A stretch of DNA of 64,000 nt from NCBI RefSeq assembly GCF_001938945.1, contig NZ_MKIO01000025.1, forward strand, positions 121,319 to 185,318, written 5' to 3'. The notes under the pieces are model-generated. The model did no database searches. It was not told where the DNA came from and saw only the letters and a list, made by a program, of their open reading frames with translations. This DNA is from Xaviernesmea rhizosphaerae. Lineage in GTDB: Bacteria; Pseudomonadota; Alphaproteobacteria; Rhizobiales; Rhizobiaceae. Each line of letters begins with the position of its first letter. Position 1 is the stretch's first letter. Both the position numbers and the translations under genes were made by a program. This document shows, piece by piece, positions 47,514 through 57,068 of the stretch.

Positions 47514-48208
47514 CAGGCACTCGTAAACGATCACGAGGGCGCCGCCAATGGCCGAAAGCGACGCGCTTTCTCCGCAGCGCGGGAAAGCCGGGCCCCGAGG
47601 ACAGGGCCGCAGCAGCGCAGCCGGGCCGGACGCCCGGACGGGCCTTCGCCATCAAGCTCGGCCCTTGCCGGCGCTGACAGAAATGGTCCGCGCCTGGACA
47701 GGCAGAGCGGAAGCACGCTTTCGGCTGAGTTTGATGCTTTGGGGGCCGACGATGCCGGCACAGTCAACGGCAGAGCATGATCAGCCAAGGAAGCTGACGG
47801 GCCACCAAGAAGGCTAACGGGCACCGGAGATATCGGCGGTCCGCGACGGAGGCAGGCGTGCAACCGGAGAGGCAGGCGGGGAAAAGTCAGCATGAGCATC
47901 CGCCCCGGCGATCGCCGCAAGCGACAAACCCCGTCTATGCCGCAGGCTACGACCTACCGGCCGACGCTCATGGATCACGAACATGGCATCATGCCGGGCT
48001 CGCACATCAATCGCGCGTCATGCGCGATCCTGACCCCTCCGCGCCCCTCAAGAGGTCCCGGCGCGGAATTGCTAATAGTGTCGCAGGAGTGACGCATCTT
48101 CGCAAGATCGAATGAAGGTCACAACGCCAAGTCGAACGAAAATCGCTGGTCCAGCGGCCGGAATCTCGGGCTTCACGCCCGAAATCGGTTCTGCGCATGC
48201 CGTGATGA
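47514..48208. other. Intergenic region without a recognised gene
   Basis: About 695 bp between the DUF2062 gene and the small DUF1127/DUF3563-like gene, both minus. Several frames are open, but none has a ribosome site or recognisable product. Two near-repeats (AAGCTGACGGGCCACC near 47790 and AAGGCTAACGGGCACC near 47810) are the only structure I see. Confidence 0.4.
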
Positions 48209-48361
48209 TTAGAACGTCCGGCGGAACAGGCCGCGGTCGATCTGCCGCTGGCGGTATTCGAGGTCGATCCGGTCAACGGCGCCGCCGAGATACTGAGCTT
48301 CCCGCTCTTCGATGGAGGGAGCACGCAGGGCGCGGCTGATCTTCTTGAGATGGTTAAACAT
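48209..48361 (-). CDS. Small DUF1127/DUF3563-like protein (50 aa)
   Basis: Starts MFNHLKKISRALRAPSIEER, followed by a short amphipathic part ending DRGLFRRTF. The layout (basic start, YLGGAVDRIDLEYRQRQIDRG) fits the small DUF3563/DUF1127-like proteins common in rhizobia. A strong ribosome site AAAGGAG stands six bases before the ATG. Some members bind RNA and affect phosphate or RNA metabolism; the role here is unknown. Confidence 0.75.
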   Translation of the reverse strand: MFNHLKKISRALRAPSIEEREAQYLGGAVDRIDLEYRQRQIDRGLFRRTF

Positions 48362-48665
48362 GGTAAACTCCTTTCGTTTACCTCCCGAGGCAGTAGATAA
48401 TCTATGCCCCCCGAAGAAACCATGCCCAGTCGCGCGCGGCAGCCATGCAGATTCGCAGGGCTTGATAATATTATGCTTTCCGAGAGGTGAACCGCCCCCG
48501 CCCCTTCCGGGCATGGCGTGACATGGCGCAGTCGCGCGGATCGCCCGACCGGTCGCGCGGCATTGGCAGGTCTTGCGATCCCAAGACTGGGGCCAGAGCG
48601 ACCCTCACTTGCGAGAGCGAACAGGGAAGAGCTGCACGTGCTTCTCCCCATCCGCTGTCCCATCC
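48362..48665. other. Intergenic region downstream of rel
   Basis: 304 bp between the small gene and the end of rel. It carries the promoter and leader of the small gene, including a less GC-rich stretch near 48360-48420 and 48455-48480. No other gene supported. Confidence 0.4.
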
Positions 48666-50879
48666 TCAGGAAAACAGCCGCGTCACGGTCGAGACCACAG
48701 GCAGCTCGCGCAGCTGCACCAGCATGTGGTTGAGCTGGCGCAGGTCCCAGACTTCGATTTCGAGCAGAACCTCGCTGAAATCGGCGGCCATCGGCCCCAT
48801 GGTGATGGTGCGGATGTTGATGTCGGCCCCGGCGATCAACTGAGCGATCGAGGCGAGCGTGCCCGGCTCGTTGATGGCGGTGATCTGGATGCGCGCCTTG
48901 AAGCGGGTGTTGTTGGCCTGGTCGAGGTCCCAGCGCACATCGATCCAGCGCTCCGACTGGTCGTCGAACTTCTGCAGGCTCGGCGACTGGATCGGATAGA
49001 TGGTGATGGTCTTGTCTTCCTCCAGGATGCCGACGATCCGGTCGCCCGGCACGGCCCCCGCCTCGCTGAAGCTGACCGTGATCCCGCTGGACAGGCCCCG
49101 GATCGGCAGGGTCGCCCCGCCGCCGGCGGCCTCCTTCCCAGTCTCCGGCAGACGGAAGAGCATGCCGTCGGCACTGCGCACGTTGAACCAGCCCTCGTCG
49201 GCCTGCGGCTTGACGGTGACGCGCTCGTCCTGGTGATCGGGATGCACGGCCTTCAGCACGTCGAGCGAAGAGAGCTCGCCGCGTCCGACGGAGGCAATCG
49301 TGTCCTCGACATCCTTCTGGCCGAGCCGGGCCAGCGCCGGCTTCAGGGCCTCGCGGGTGAAGCTCTTGCCGGCACGCTCGAAGGTGCGCTCGAGAATGCG
49401 GAAGCCCAGCCCGGAATATTGCTTGCGGATCGCCGCGCGGGTCGCCCGGCGGATGGCCGCGCGGGCCTTGCCGGTCACCACGATCTCCTCCCAGGCCGGC
49501 GGCGGCACCTGGATGCCGGAGCGGATGATTTCCACCTCGTCGCCATTGGCCAGCCGGGTCACCAGCGGCATCATCCGCCCGTTGATCTTGGCGCCGACAC
49601 AGGTGTCGCCGATATTGGTGTGGACGGCATAGGCGAAGTCGATCGGCGTCGCCCCGCGCGGCAGCGCGATCAGCTGGCCCTTGGGCGTGAAGCAGAAGAC
49701 CTGGTCCTGGAACAGCTCCAGCTTGGTATGCTCGAGGAATTCCTCGGGATTGTCGCCTTCCGCCAGGCTCTCGATCGTGCGGCGCAGCCAGGAATAGGCG
49801 TTGGAGGTCGGCGACAGGCGCACATCGCCCGGCGTGGCCTCGGTTCCGTCCTTGTAGAGCGTATGGGCGGCAATGCCATATTCGGCGATCTCGTGCATGC
49901 GCCGCGTGCGGATCTGCAGCTCGATGCGCTGGCGCGAGGGGCCGACGATGGTGGTATGGATCGACTGGTAGTCGTTCTGCTTGGGCGTGGAGATATAATC
50001 CTTGAACCGGCCAGGCACGACGCGCCAGCGCATGTGGACGATGCCCAGAGCGCGATAACAGTCCGCCACATCCTCGACCAGGATGCGGAAGCCCCAGACA
50101 TCCGACAGCTGCTCGAAGGAAAGCGATTTCGACTGCATCTTGCGGAAGACCGAATAGGGCTTCTTCTGCCGGCCCTTGACGCTGGCGCCCACCATGCCCT
50201 TTGCGGAGAGAAGCTCGCGCAGCTCGTCCTCGATCTTCTTGATCAGCCCCTCATTGCGGCCGGACAGTTCGTCGAGCCGCTTCGTGACGGTCTCGAAGGC
50301 ATCGGGGTTCATATGGCGGAAGGAGAGGTTTTCCAGCTCTTCGCGCATGTCGTGCATGCCCATGCGCCCGGCCAGCGGCGCATAGATCTCCATCGTCTCC
50401 TCGGAGATGCGCGCGCGCTTGTCCGCCCGCATATGGTCGAGCGTGCGCATATTGTGCAGACGGTCGGCGAGTTTGACCAGGAGAACGCGCACGTCGTCGG
50501 AAATTGCCAGCAGCAGCTTGCGCAGGTTTTCCGCCTGCTTGGCCTTCTTGGTGACGAGATCGAGCTTCTTGATCTTGGTCAGGCCCTCGACCAGCGCGCC
50601 GATATCCTCGCCGAAGAGATTGTCGATCTCGGCGCGGGTCGCCGTCGTGTCCTCGATCGTATCGTGCAGAAGCGCGACGGCGATCGTCGATTCGTCGAGA
50701 TGCATCTCGGTCAGAATCGCCGCCACTTCCAGCGGATGGGAAATATAGGGATCGCCGCTCGCCCGCTTCTGCTGCCCATGCTTCTGCATTGCATAGACAT
50801 AGGCCTTGTTCAAAAGCGCCTCGTTCACATCGGGCTTGTATTTCTGAACCCGTTCAACGAGTTCGTATTGACGCATCAT
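48666..50879 (-). CDS. rel: Bifunctional (p)ppGpp synthetase/hydrolase
   Basis: 737-aa stringent-response enzyme of the long RSH family, the usual single alphaproteobacterial Rel. Order: HD hydrolase domain (HPLEVAAILTEMHLDEST, then LLHDTIEDT), synthetase domain (WGFRILVEDVADCYRALG, YISTPKQNDYQSIHTT), TGS (CFTPKGQLIALPRGATPIDF), and a C-terminal ACT domain (ITAINEPGTLASIAQLIAGA). I start at ATG 50879 (MMRQYEL), usual in rhizobia; ATG 50876 is equally possible. A strong terminator stands 20 bp upstream. Confidence 0.95.
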   Translation of the reverse strand: MMRQYELVERVQKYKPDVNEALLNKAYVYAMQKHGQQKRASGDPYISHPLEVAAILTEMHLDESTIAVALLHDTIEDTTATRAEIDNLFGEDIGALVEGLTKIKKLDLVTKKAKQAENLRKLLLAISDDVRVLLVKLADRLHNMRTLDHMRADKRARISEETMEIYAPLAGRMGMHDMREELENLSFRHMNPDAFETVTKRLDELSGRNEGLIKKIEDELRELLSAKGMVGASVKGRQKKPYSVFRKMQSKSLSFEQLSDVWGFRILVEDVADCYRALGIVHMRWRVVPGRFKDYISTPKQNDYQSIHTTIVGPSRQRIELQIRTRRMHEIAEYGIAAHTLYKDGTEATPGDVRLSPTSNAYSWLRRTIESLAEGDNPEEFLEHTKLELFQDQVFCFTPKGQLIALPRGATPIDFAYAVHTNIGDTCVGAKINGRMMPLVTRLANGDEVEIIRSGIQVPPPAWEEIVVTGKARAAIRRATRAAIRKQYSGLGFRILERTFERAGKSFTREALKPALARLGQKDVEDTIASVGRGELSSLDVLKAVHPDHQDERVTVKPQADEGWFNVRSADGMLFRLPETGKEAAGGGATLPIRGLSSGITVSFSEAGAVPGDRIVGILEEDKTITIYPIQSPSLQKFDDQSERWIDVRWDLDQANNTRFKARIQITAINEPGTLASIAQLIAGADINIRTITMGPMAADFSEVLLEIEVWDLRQLNHMLVQLRELPVVSTVTRLFS

Positions 50880-50898
50880 GCCGCAGAGATCCGGTCCA

Positions 50899-50938
50899 AA
50901 AAAGAGAGCGGCGAGCATAGGCCCGGCGCTCTCTTTTT
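50899..50938 (-). terminator. Rho-independent terminator between rpoZ and rel
   Basis: AAAAAGAGAGCG (50899-50910) and CGCTCTCTTTTT (50927-50938) pair over 12 bp around a 16-nt loop. On the minus strand the stem ends in a T-run (TTTTTT) after rpoZ. Rel starts only 19 nt after the T-run, so it either depends on readthrough or has a promoter inside rpoZ or the loop. Confidence 0.85.
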
Positions 50939-51000
50939 AAAAGCATCAATGACGGCTGAAACACGGCACCGGGCGACAAAAATCCGGTGCGGTCGCGGAC

Positions 51001-51402
51001 TTAGTAGTCCTCGCTCTTTTCGGGGGCGACGAGACCCTCAATGCCGGCCAGAAGCTCTTCTTCCGACATGCGATCGAAGGTGACGACATCGGCCTGATCG
51101 TCGTCTTCGGCCGTGTCGGAGAACACGGCATCGCCGCCGATGAGCGAAGCCGGATCGGCTTCGGGCTCGTCCACTTCCACATGCTTCTGCAGCGAATGGA
51201 TCAGGTCTTCCTTCAGGTCGTCGGGCGACAGCGTCTCGTCGGCGATCTCACGCAGGGCAACGACCGGATTCTTGTCATTGTCACGATCAATGGTGATGGC
51301 TGCGCCCTGCGAGATCAGGCGGGCGCGGTGGCTGGCCAGAAGAACCAGCTCGAAGCGGTTGTCCACCTTGTCAATGCAGTCTTCTACGGTCACGCGGGCC
51401 AT
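51001..51402 (-). CDS. rpoZ: RNA polymerase subunit omega
   Basis: 133-aa omega subunit assisting beta' folding and ppGpp response. Conserved start [20 protein letters not shown], then [14 protein letters not shown] and [17 protein letters not shown]. The acidic tail of about 50 residues is typical of alphaproteobacteria. rel follows downstream, a common pairing of omega and stringent enzyme. Confidence 0.96.
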   Translation of the reverse strand: MARVTVEDCIDKVDNRFELVLLASHRARLISQGAAITIDRDNDKNPVVALREIADETLSPDDLKEDLIHSLQKHVEVDEPEADPASLIGGDAVFSDTAEDDDQADVVTFDRMSEEELLAGIEGLVAPEKSEDY

Positions 51403-52000
51403 ATCTTGTCCTTCCGGTTCCTAAAATGCGGTGGTTCTGGCGCATGGGTTCCGCCTGACCCGACCCGGCATCGGCGTGCCGAAGTGCTGATGGCGGCGGC
51501 TTCAAGGCCAGGAGCGCCATGACGACACATCACGAGCGGATTTCTATCTGCCCCGCGCCATACACCGGGAAGCACAAAATTTCAAGCTTTTCCATAGGCG
51601 CGATCGCCCGCGTTGTTAAACCGTTACAATTCGCTATATTTAAGCCTTTAGATGTGCGTTATCAGTGTTTTCATCAAGAATGAACCGAAGTTTGCATGAC
51701 CTGCCGGCAATTACACTTAGACGTGCAGAAAACCGCCTAAAATAGCCGTTTATAAGCAAAATTGCGATAAGAGCTTTTTGCTGCAGCCCTCCTGTGAAGC
51801 TTGGGATGAATTCACGGACCTCTGCGGAACGATCCTGAAAATGCACGACATTTCATAGCTTTGCCAGAGAGCAAGATCTTTGCCGCAACGTTCCGTGGCC
51901 GCGGCCGTTCATCTGCTCGGACCTCATTATGCTGCCCCAGTCCGCACATCCGGCTGCCTCGTCTGCCGGCATCGATGCAGGCTAAAAGAAAGACAAGACC
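51403..52000. other. Divergent intergenic region with AT-rich core
   Basis: 598 bp between rpoZ (minus) and the NYN gene (plus). Bases 51575-51870 are markedly AT-richer than the surroundings. A promoter-like pair on the plus strand is TTGTTA (51613-51618) and TATATT (51635-51640), 16 bp apart. As the next gene begins 360 bp later, a long leader or a small RNA is possible. Confidence 0.5.
51613..51640 (+). promoter_or_regulatory. Possible promoter
   Basis: TTGTTA, 16 bp, TATATT, inside the AT-rich gap. Both boxes are reasonable, but no transcript is known. Confidence 0.35.
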
Positions 52001-52591
52001 ATGTTTGATCCCCGCGAGAAAATCGCTCTTTTCATCGACGGCGCCAATCTTTATGCCGCGTCCAAGAGCCTCGGCTTCGATATCGATTACCGAAAGCTGC
52101 TCAAGGCCTTCCAGAAGCGGGGATATTTGCTGCGTGCCTATTACTACACCGCACTGATCGAAGATCAGGAATATTCTTCGATCCGGCCGCTGATCGACTG
52201 GCTGGATTACAACGGCTACAAGGTGGTGACGAAGCCCGCCAAGGAATTTACGGACTCGCTCGGCCGGCGCAAGATCAAGGGCAACATGGATCTGGAACTG
52301 GCCATCGACGCGATGGAACAGGCCGAGACCGTGGACCATCTCGTGCTGTTTTCCGGCGATGGCGACTTCACCACGCTGGTCGAAGCCATTCAGCGCAAGG
52401 GCCGCAAGATTTCGGTGGTCTCGACCATGGCGACCCAGCCGCCGATGATCGCCGACGACCTGCGCCGCCAAGCCGACCATTTCATCGACCTGCAGACGCT
52501 GAAGGTGGAAATCGGCCGCGATCCCAGCGAACGGCCGATGCGCAGCATCGATCCTGTTGCGGTCGAGCGCGTGAACGGCGCTCAGGCCTGA
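52001..52591 (+). CDS. NYN domain-containing protein (LabA/DUF88 family)
   Basis: 196-aa putative RNase of the PIN-like NYN fold. Catalytic-type acids and Asn are in LFIDGANLY (Asp13, Asn16), KGNMDLELAIDAM, and LFSGDGDFTTLVE. Relatives include LabA and human MARF1-like domains. It lies next to smpB and rpoZ, as in other rhizobia. The RNA target is unknown. Confidence 0.93.
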   Translation: MFDPREKIALFIDGANLYAASKSLGFDIDYRKLLKAFQKRGYLLRAYYYTALIEDQEYSSIRPLIDWLDYNGYKVVTKPAKEFTDSLGRRKIKGNMDLELAIDAMEQAETVDHLVLFSGDGDFTTLVEAIQRKGRKISVVSTMATQPPMIADDLRRQADHFIDLQTLKVEIGRDPSERPMRSIDPVAVERVNGAQA

Positions 52592-52600
52592 GAGGCTTAG

Positions 52601-52700
52601 GAGCATCGGACCGAAAAGGGGAACGGTTTCGGAAAATCCGATGCAAAAACAAAATCCTGGAGCATCAGACTGCGTATGATTTTTAGTCTGATTCTCTAGG
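52601..52700. repeat. Dispersed rhizobial palindromic repeat, copy 6
   Basis: GAGCATCGGACCGAAAAGGG, GAACGGTTTCGGAAAATCC, GATGCAAAAACAAAATCC, then a second module GGAGCATCAGACTGCG to TCTGATTCTCTAG. It lies in the convergent gap behind the NYN gene. Confidence 0.85.
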
Positions 52701-52744
52701 AGCATCGTGGTGCCTGCGCGGCACTCCTTCTCTCTTTCCGAACG

Positions 52745-52780
52745 AAAAAGGCCCGGCCGCTCAACAGCGCCGGGCCTTTC
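52745..52780. terminator. Terminator of smpB (possibly bidirectional)
   Basis: AAAGGCCCGG (52747-52756) and CCGGGCCTTT (52770-52779) form a perfect 10-bp stem; A-run before and TTTC after. It ends the minus-strand dapA-smpB transcript and may also stop the NYN transcript. Confidence 0.85.
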
Positions 52781-52806
52781 GCTTGAGGTCTCCGCGATCT
52801 GGAGGA

Positions 52807-53283
52807 TCAGTGTTCCTTCAGCAGGCGGCTCTTCTGCCGGTTCCAGTCGCGTTCCTTCTCGCTCTCGCGCTTGTCATGCAGCTTCTTGCCCTTGCCAAGC
52901 GCCAGTTCCAGCTTGGCCCGGCCGCGCTCGTTGAAGTAGATCTTCAGCGGGATCAGCGACATGCCCTCGCGGTTGACAGCGCCCTGCAGCTTGTTGATCT
53001 CACGCTTGGAGAGCAGGAGCTTGCGGCGTCGGCGCGGGGCGTGGTTGAAGCGGTTGGCCTGGAGGTATTCCGGCAGATAGGCATTGATCAGCCACATCTC
53101 GCCGTCCTCGTCGGTCGCATAGGATTCGGCGATATTGGCCTTGCCCTCGCGCAGCGACTTCACCTCGGTGCCGGTCAGAACCAGACCGGCCTCGTAGGTG
53201 TCGATGATCTCGTAATTGAACCGGGCCTTGCGGTTTTCCGCCACGACCTTGGAGATGACCCGGCTGCTTCCCTTGGGTGCCAT
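52807..53283 (-). CDS. smpB: SsrA-binding protein SmpB
   Basis: 158-aa partner of tmRNA in rescue of stalled ribosomes. Key parts are [34 protein letters not shown], and the basic C-terminal tail [16 protein letters not shown]. The ATG at 53283 shares its A with the dapA stop (TGATG), so it is translationally coupled. I see no tmRNA gene in the window. Confidence 0.96.
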   Translation of the reverse strand: MAPKGSSRVISKVVAENRKARFNYEIIDTYEAGLVLTGTEVKSLREGKANIAESYATDEDGEMWLINAYLPEYLQANRFNHAPRRRRKLLLSKREINKLQGAVNREGMSLIPLKIYFNERGRAKLELALGKGKKLHDKRESEKERDWNRQKSRLLKEH

Positions 53284-54167
53284 CAGTTGATCAATCCGGC
53301 ATGGGTGAGCGCAGCGTCGAGCGCGGCCTCGGTTGCGGCTTCTAGGCTCGGCAGAAGCGGCGAGCGCACGGCGCGACCCATATCGCGCACGCGCGACAGC
53401 GCATATTTCGCGCCGCAAACGCCCGGCTCCATGAAGATCGCCTTGTGCAGTGGCATCAGCTTGTCCTGAAAGGCGAGCGCGGTCTTGAAATCGCCGGCCA
53501 GCGTCGCTTCCTGGAACTGTGCACAGAGGCGCGGTGCAACATTGGCCGTGACCGAAATGCAGCCGACGCCGCCATGGGCGTTGAAGCCGAGCGCGGTGGC
53601 ATCCTCACCCGAAAGCTGGATGAAATCTGCGCCGCAAGCCATCCGCTGCTCGGAGACACGCTCGATCTTGCCGGTCGCGTCCTTGACGCCGACAATATTT
53701 GAATGCGCCTTGGCGAGCGCCGCCATGGTCTCGACATTCATATCCACGACCGAGCGGCCGGGAATGTTATAGATGACGATCGGCAGGCTCACAGCCTCGG
53801 CGATCGCGGAGAAATGCGCGTAAAGCCCCTTCTGAGTCGGCTTGTTGTAATAGGGCGTCACGACCAGAATGGCGTCCGCGCCAGCCGTCTGCGCATGCTG
53901 GGCCAGCTCGATCGCCTCGACCGTGTTGTTGGACCCTGCCCCGGCAATCACGGGCACACGCCTCTTTGCCGTTTCGATGCAGACCTCGACCACGCGCTTG
54001 TGTTCGGCATGCGACAGCGTCGGCGACTCGCCCGTCGTGCCCACCGGCACGAGACCATGGCTGCCCTCTGCCAGCTGCCACTCGACATGGGCGGCGAAGG
54101 CGTCGAAATCCACCGCACCGGATGCCGTGAAGGGTGTGACGAGAGCGGGAATGGACCCCTTGAACAT
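53283..54167 (-). CDS. dapA: 4-hydroxy-tetrahydrodipicolinate synthase
   Basis: 294-aa lysine and diaminopimelate pathway enzyme condensing pyruvate and aspartate semialdehyde. GTTGES (43-48), Tyr133 with YNIPGR, and Schiff-base Lys162 (GVKDATG) are in place. I start at ATG 54167 ([10 protein letters not shown]), CAGGAG upstream; the open frame continues back but is not coding. It is coupled to smpB. Confidence 0.96.
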   Translation of the reverse strand: MFKGSIPALVTPFTASGAVDFDAFAAHVEWQLAEGSHGLVPVGTTGESPTLSHAEHKRVVEVCIETAKRRVPVIAGAGSNNTVEAIELAQHAQTAGADAILVVTPYYNKPTQKGLYAHFSAIAEAVSLPIVIYNIPGRSVVDMNVETMAALAKAHSNIVGVKDATGKIERVSEQRMACGADFIQLSGEDATALGFNAHGGVGCISVTANVAPRLCAQFQEATLAGDFKTALAFQDKLMPLHKAIFMEPGVCGAKYALSRVRDMGRAVRSPLLPSLEAATEAALDAALTHAGLIN

Positions 54168-54401
54168 GCAGAACTCCTGAAAAGCGCACGGTACCCCGCG
54201 CGCAAGCGTGCCACCGCAGCTCTCCGGTGGACTGTCATGAAACTGCCGCACCATAATCACCCCGCCCCTCAGCGGCAAGCGGTGCGCATGCAACGAAACC
54301 GGGCGCAAAGGGTTCCGGCCAGTGTTTCCCGCCGCCATGTTCCCGCCGGCCGCTGTCCGTCTCGGGCAATGCCTTAAATATGGCGGGAAATCATGGGACA
54401 G

Positions 54402-54443
54402 CGCCGGACAGGCACGGATGCCATCATCCATGCCTGTCCGGCG
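54402..54443. other. 18-bp near-perfect inverted repeat
   Basis: Arms CGCCGGACAGGCACGGAT (54402-54419) and ATCCATGCCTGTCCGGCG (54426-54443) differ at one position; loop GCCATC. It lies between two divergent genes, so it is not an ordinary terminator of either. It could be the 3' end of a small RNA or part of a repeat. Confidence 0.6.
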
Positions 54444-54612
54444 GAGGAGCAGGCGGCATCACACGCTCCTGCCTTTCGTATCGGGGCGAAAGACGTTAAG
54501 CTTTCATTCAATTTTGGATCGCCAAATAGGCCAAGTAGCTTGCGCTGACCGGCATGGTCGCTGCCTCGTTGCGTTTCGCCATGGCGAGGCGAGCGAAGGT
54601 CGAAGGGCGACG

Positions 54613-54657
54613 GCATGTCGCGCAAACCTGTTCAGCGGTTTTGCGATTAGAACATGC
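54613..54657. repeat. Second-type rhizobial repeat
   Basis: GCATGTCGCGCAAACC, then GCGGTTTTGCGATTAGAACATGC: the two ends are inverted copies (GCATGT...ACATGC and CGCAAA...TTTGCG). Similar to the degenerate copy near 35811. Confidence 0.55.
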
Positions 54658-54777
54658 AAAAGGCGGGACCTTAAGGCGTGAAGAGCGGACCTGAGGGGTC
54701 GCGGCACGCCTGAGGCTGCGGGACGGGATCTGCAGGGAGAGGCTCCGGACAAGAGGGGCCTGACGACGGGAGACGGT

Positions 54778-56874
54778 ATGGCAAAGACGATTCGGCGTTG
54801 GCCCGGCGCTGCGCTTGCAGCCCTGCTGCTGCTGGCCGAGACGGCCGGCGCCGCGGGTGGCGGCGGCACGCCTGTGCCGAGCGTGCGTCTCTCTGACGCG
54901 ACAGGATCGGGTCGGACCGGCCTGATGGCACAGGCCGAACAGCCTTCCTCGGAAACCACCAATGCCATTCCCACGCGCGTCGCCGTTCAGGCATCGACGC
55001 TCAAGGACGGTCTCGACGCGATCAGCGCGCGCGATGCCGCCAAGGCGCTTGCCCTGCGCAACAGCCTCGCCGAGGGCAGCCTCGACCGGCATATCCTGAC
55101 CTGGGCGCTGGTGCGCTCCGGCCTTAACGGCATTCCCTCCTATGAAATTGCCGGCGCGCAGCGCGAGCTGGCCGGCTGGCCGGGTCTCGCTGGCTTGCGT
55201 GCCGCGTCCGAGCGCGCGCTCTATCGCGAAGCTCCCTCGACCCGCGACGTGCTCGCCGCCTTCGGATCGTCCCCACCGGAAACGCCCGAGGGAACGATCG
55301 TGCTTTCGCGCGCCCTGGTGGCGAACGGCGAAAAGACCAGGGCGCAGACCTATCTCAAGCGGCTCTGGACCCAGGAAACGCTGGATGTCGCAACGGAAAA
55401 CAAGATTCTCGCGGAGTTTCCGACGCTTCTGACGGTGCTCGACCACAAGCGCCGCATGGAGCTCCTGATGTATCGCGGCAAGCAGACGCAGGCCACGCGC
55501 TTTGCCGATCTCGGCAAGGCACAGTCGCTCTATCGCGCCTGGGTGGCGATGACGCGCAATGCCGCCAATGCCGATCAGCTGATCGCGGCTGTCGACTCCT
55601 CCTGGCGCAAGGATCCCGCCTATCTCTTCGTGCGCATCGAGCGCGCCCGCAAGAAAGATGACTACGAGACCGCCGCCACCCTGCTGGCCAGCCTGCCGCG
55701 TGAGCGCGACGCTCTGGTGGACCCGGGCGAATGGTGGGTCGAACAGCGCATCGTCAGCCGTGGTCTTCTGGATGAAGGCAAGCCCCGCGCCGCCTACCGC
55801 ATCGCCGCTCAGCATGTGGCCACCGATGCGACCGACGTGGTGGATGCCGAGTTCCATGCCGGCTGGTACGCGCTGCGCGGCCTGAAAGATGGCGCCACGG
55901 CGGCCCGCCACTTCGAGCGGATCCTGAAGGTTTCGAACCGGCCCTTGTCGGTGGCGAGAGCCTATTACTGGCTGGGACGGGCGGCCGAAGCCGGCGGCCC
56001 CGGCACGGCATCGGCCTATTATCAGAAGGCTGCCGCCCATGGCGCGACCTTCTACGGCCAGCTGGCCGCCCAGAAGCTCGGCCGCGCCACGATCGACGTC
56101 GGCTATCCGACACCGACGGCCGAGGACCGGGAACGTTTCGAGAAGCGGGAGGCCGTGCGCGCCATCGACCGGCTGGAGAGCGCCGGCCATGGCTGGCGCA
56201 GCGATTCGCTCTATCGGGCGCTGGCCGAAGCGCTGGACAGCCCCGGCGAACTGGCGATCCTGAGCGCGCGGGCGGAAAAGACCCGCAATCATGCCTTGTC
56301 GCTGCAGGTCGGCAAGATCGCCTTTGCGCGCGGCATTGATGTGCCGGCGCTCGCCTTCCCGCTCGGCGCCATTCCCGCCAGCGCCAATATCGACGCCTCA
56401 GGCAAGGCGCTTGCCTATGCGATCGCCCGACAGGAGAGCGGCTTCAATCCCGCCGCGGTCTCCCGCGCGGATGCGCGCGGCCTGTTGCAGATCATGCCCG
56501 GCACGGCGCGCGGTATCGCGGGGCGTCACGGCCTCGCCTTCAATGCCGCACGTCTCACGACGGACCCCGCCTATAATGCCACGCTGGGCGCCCATTATCT
56601 CGGCGAGCAGATCGAGACCTTCGGCGGCTCCTATATCCTCACCTTCGTGGCCTATAATGCCGGCCCGCGCCGGGTGCCGGAATGGATCGCCCGTTATGGC
56701 GATCCGCGCGGCCAGCCGCTGGACGAGGTGGTCGACTGGATCGAGCGCATTCCCTTCGGCGAGACCCGCAGCTATGTGCAGCGCGTGATGGAAAACTACC
56801 AGATCTACAAGGCCCGGCTCGGCCAGCGGATCGACATCGCCAACGACCTCCGTGTCGGCCGCGCCGGCTCCTGA
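54778..56874 (+). CDS. Soluble lytic murein transglycosylase (Slt70-like)
   Basis: 698-aa periplasmic enzyme cutting peptidoglycan glycan strands with 1,6-anhydro ends. An N-terminal signal region (LAALLLLAETAGAAG) is followed by a long superhelical domain and a C-terminal SLT domain from about 540. The catalytic Glu553 is in AIARQESGFNP; ADARGLLQIMPGTARGIA and FVAYNAGPRRVPEWI complete the fold. GGGAG stands before the ATG. Confidence 0.94.
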   Translation: MAKTIRRWPGAALAALLLLAETAGAAGGGGTPVPSVRLSDATGSGRTGLMAQAEQPSSETTNAIPTRVAVQASTLKDGLDAISARDAAKALALRNSLAEGSLDRHILTWALVRSGLNGIPSYEIAGAQRELAGWPGLAGLRAASERALYREAPSTRDVLAAFGSSPPETPEGTIVLSRALVANGEKTRAQTYLKRLWTQETLDVATENKILAEFPTLLTVLDHKRRMELLMYRGKQTQATRFADLGKAQSLYRAWVAMTRNAANADQLIAAVDSSWRKDPAYLFVRIERARKKDDYETAATLLASLPRERDALVDPGEWWVEQRIVSRGLLDEGKPRAAYRIAAQHVATDATDVVDAEFHAGWYALRGLKDGATAARHFERILKVSNRPLSVARAYYWLGRAAEAGGPGTASAYYQKAAAHGATFYGQLAAQKLGRATIDVGYPTPTAEDRERFEKREAVRAIDRLESAGHGWRSDSLYRALAEALDSPGELAILSARAEKTRNHALSLQVGKIAFARGIDVPALAFPLGAIPASANIDASGKALAYAIARQESGFNPAAVSRADARGLLQIMPGTARGIAGRHGLAFNAARLTTDPAYNATLGAHYLGEQIETFGGSYILTFVAYNAGPRRVPEWIARYGDPRGQPLDEVVDWIERIPFGETRSYVQRVMENYQIYKARLGQRIDIANDLRVGRAGS

Positions 56875-57068
56875 GCAGGCGAGAAAGCGTCTTTTCCGGC
56901 CATGGGCTGACTTTGCCCTGCGACGATGTCTCCGCCGATCACACCCTTGCCGCGCTGCCGCCGCTGCGGCATGGTGCCGACCTGGACTGTAGGCCGCCGG
57001 CATGACCGGCGCCCGGAACGGGCCAGCGCAGTCAATCGACCAGCCTACTGAATCAGGAAGCGGACAGA

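Larger units (their letters stand above)
54168..54777. other. Divergent intergenic region with a long hairpin
   Basis: 610 bp between dapA (minus) and the lytic transglycosylase gene (plus). It contains a 42-bp near-perfect hairpin (54402-54443), an AT-richer stretch at 54490-54535 and a second-type repeat at 54613-54657. I looked for tmRNA sequence here and found none. Confidence 0.5.

Noticed and set aside
48573..51083. Plus-strand open frame of about 836 codons opposite rel
   Set aside because: Antisense shadow of rel: no ribosome site, no domains, low-complexity composition.
54168..54777. Possible tmRNA (ssrA) near smpB
   Set aside because: Read for a tag-peptide frame and tRNA-Ala-like ends, including a two-piece layout; none seen.
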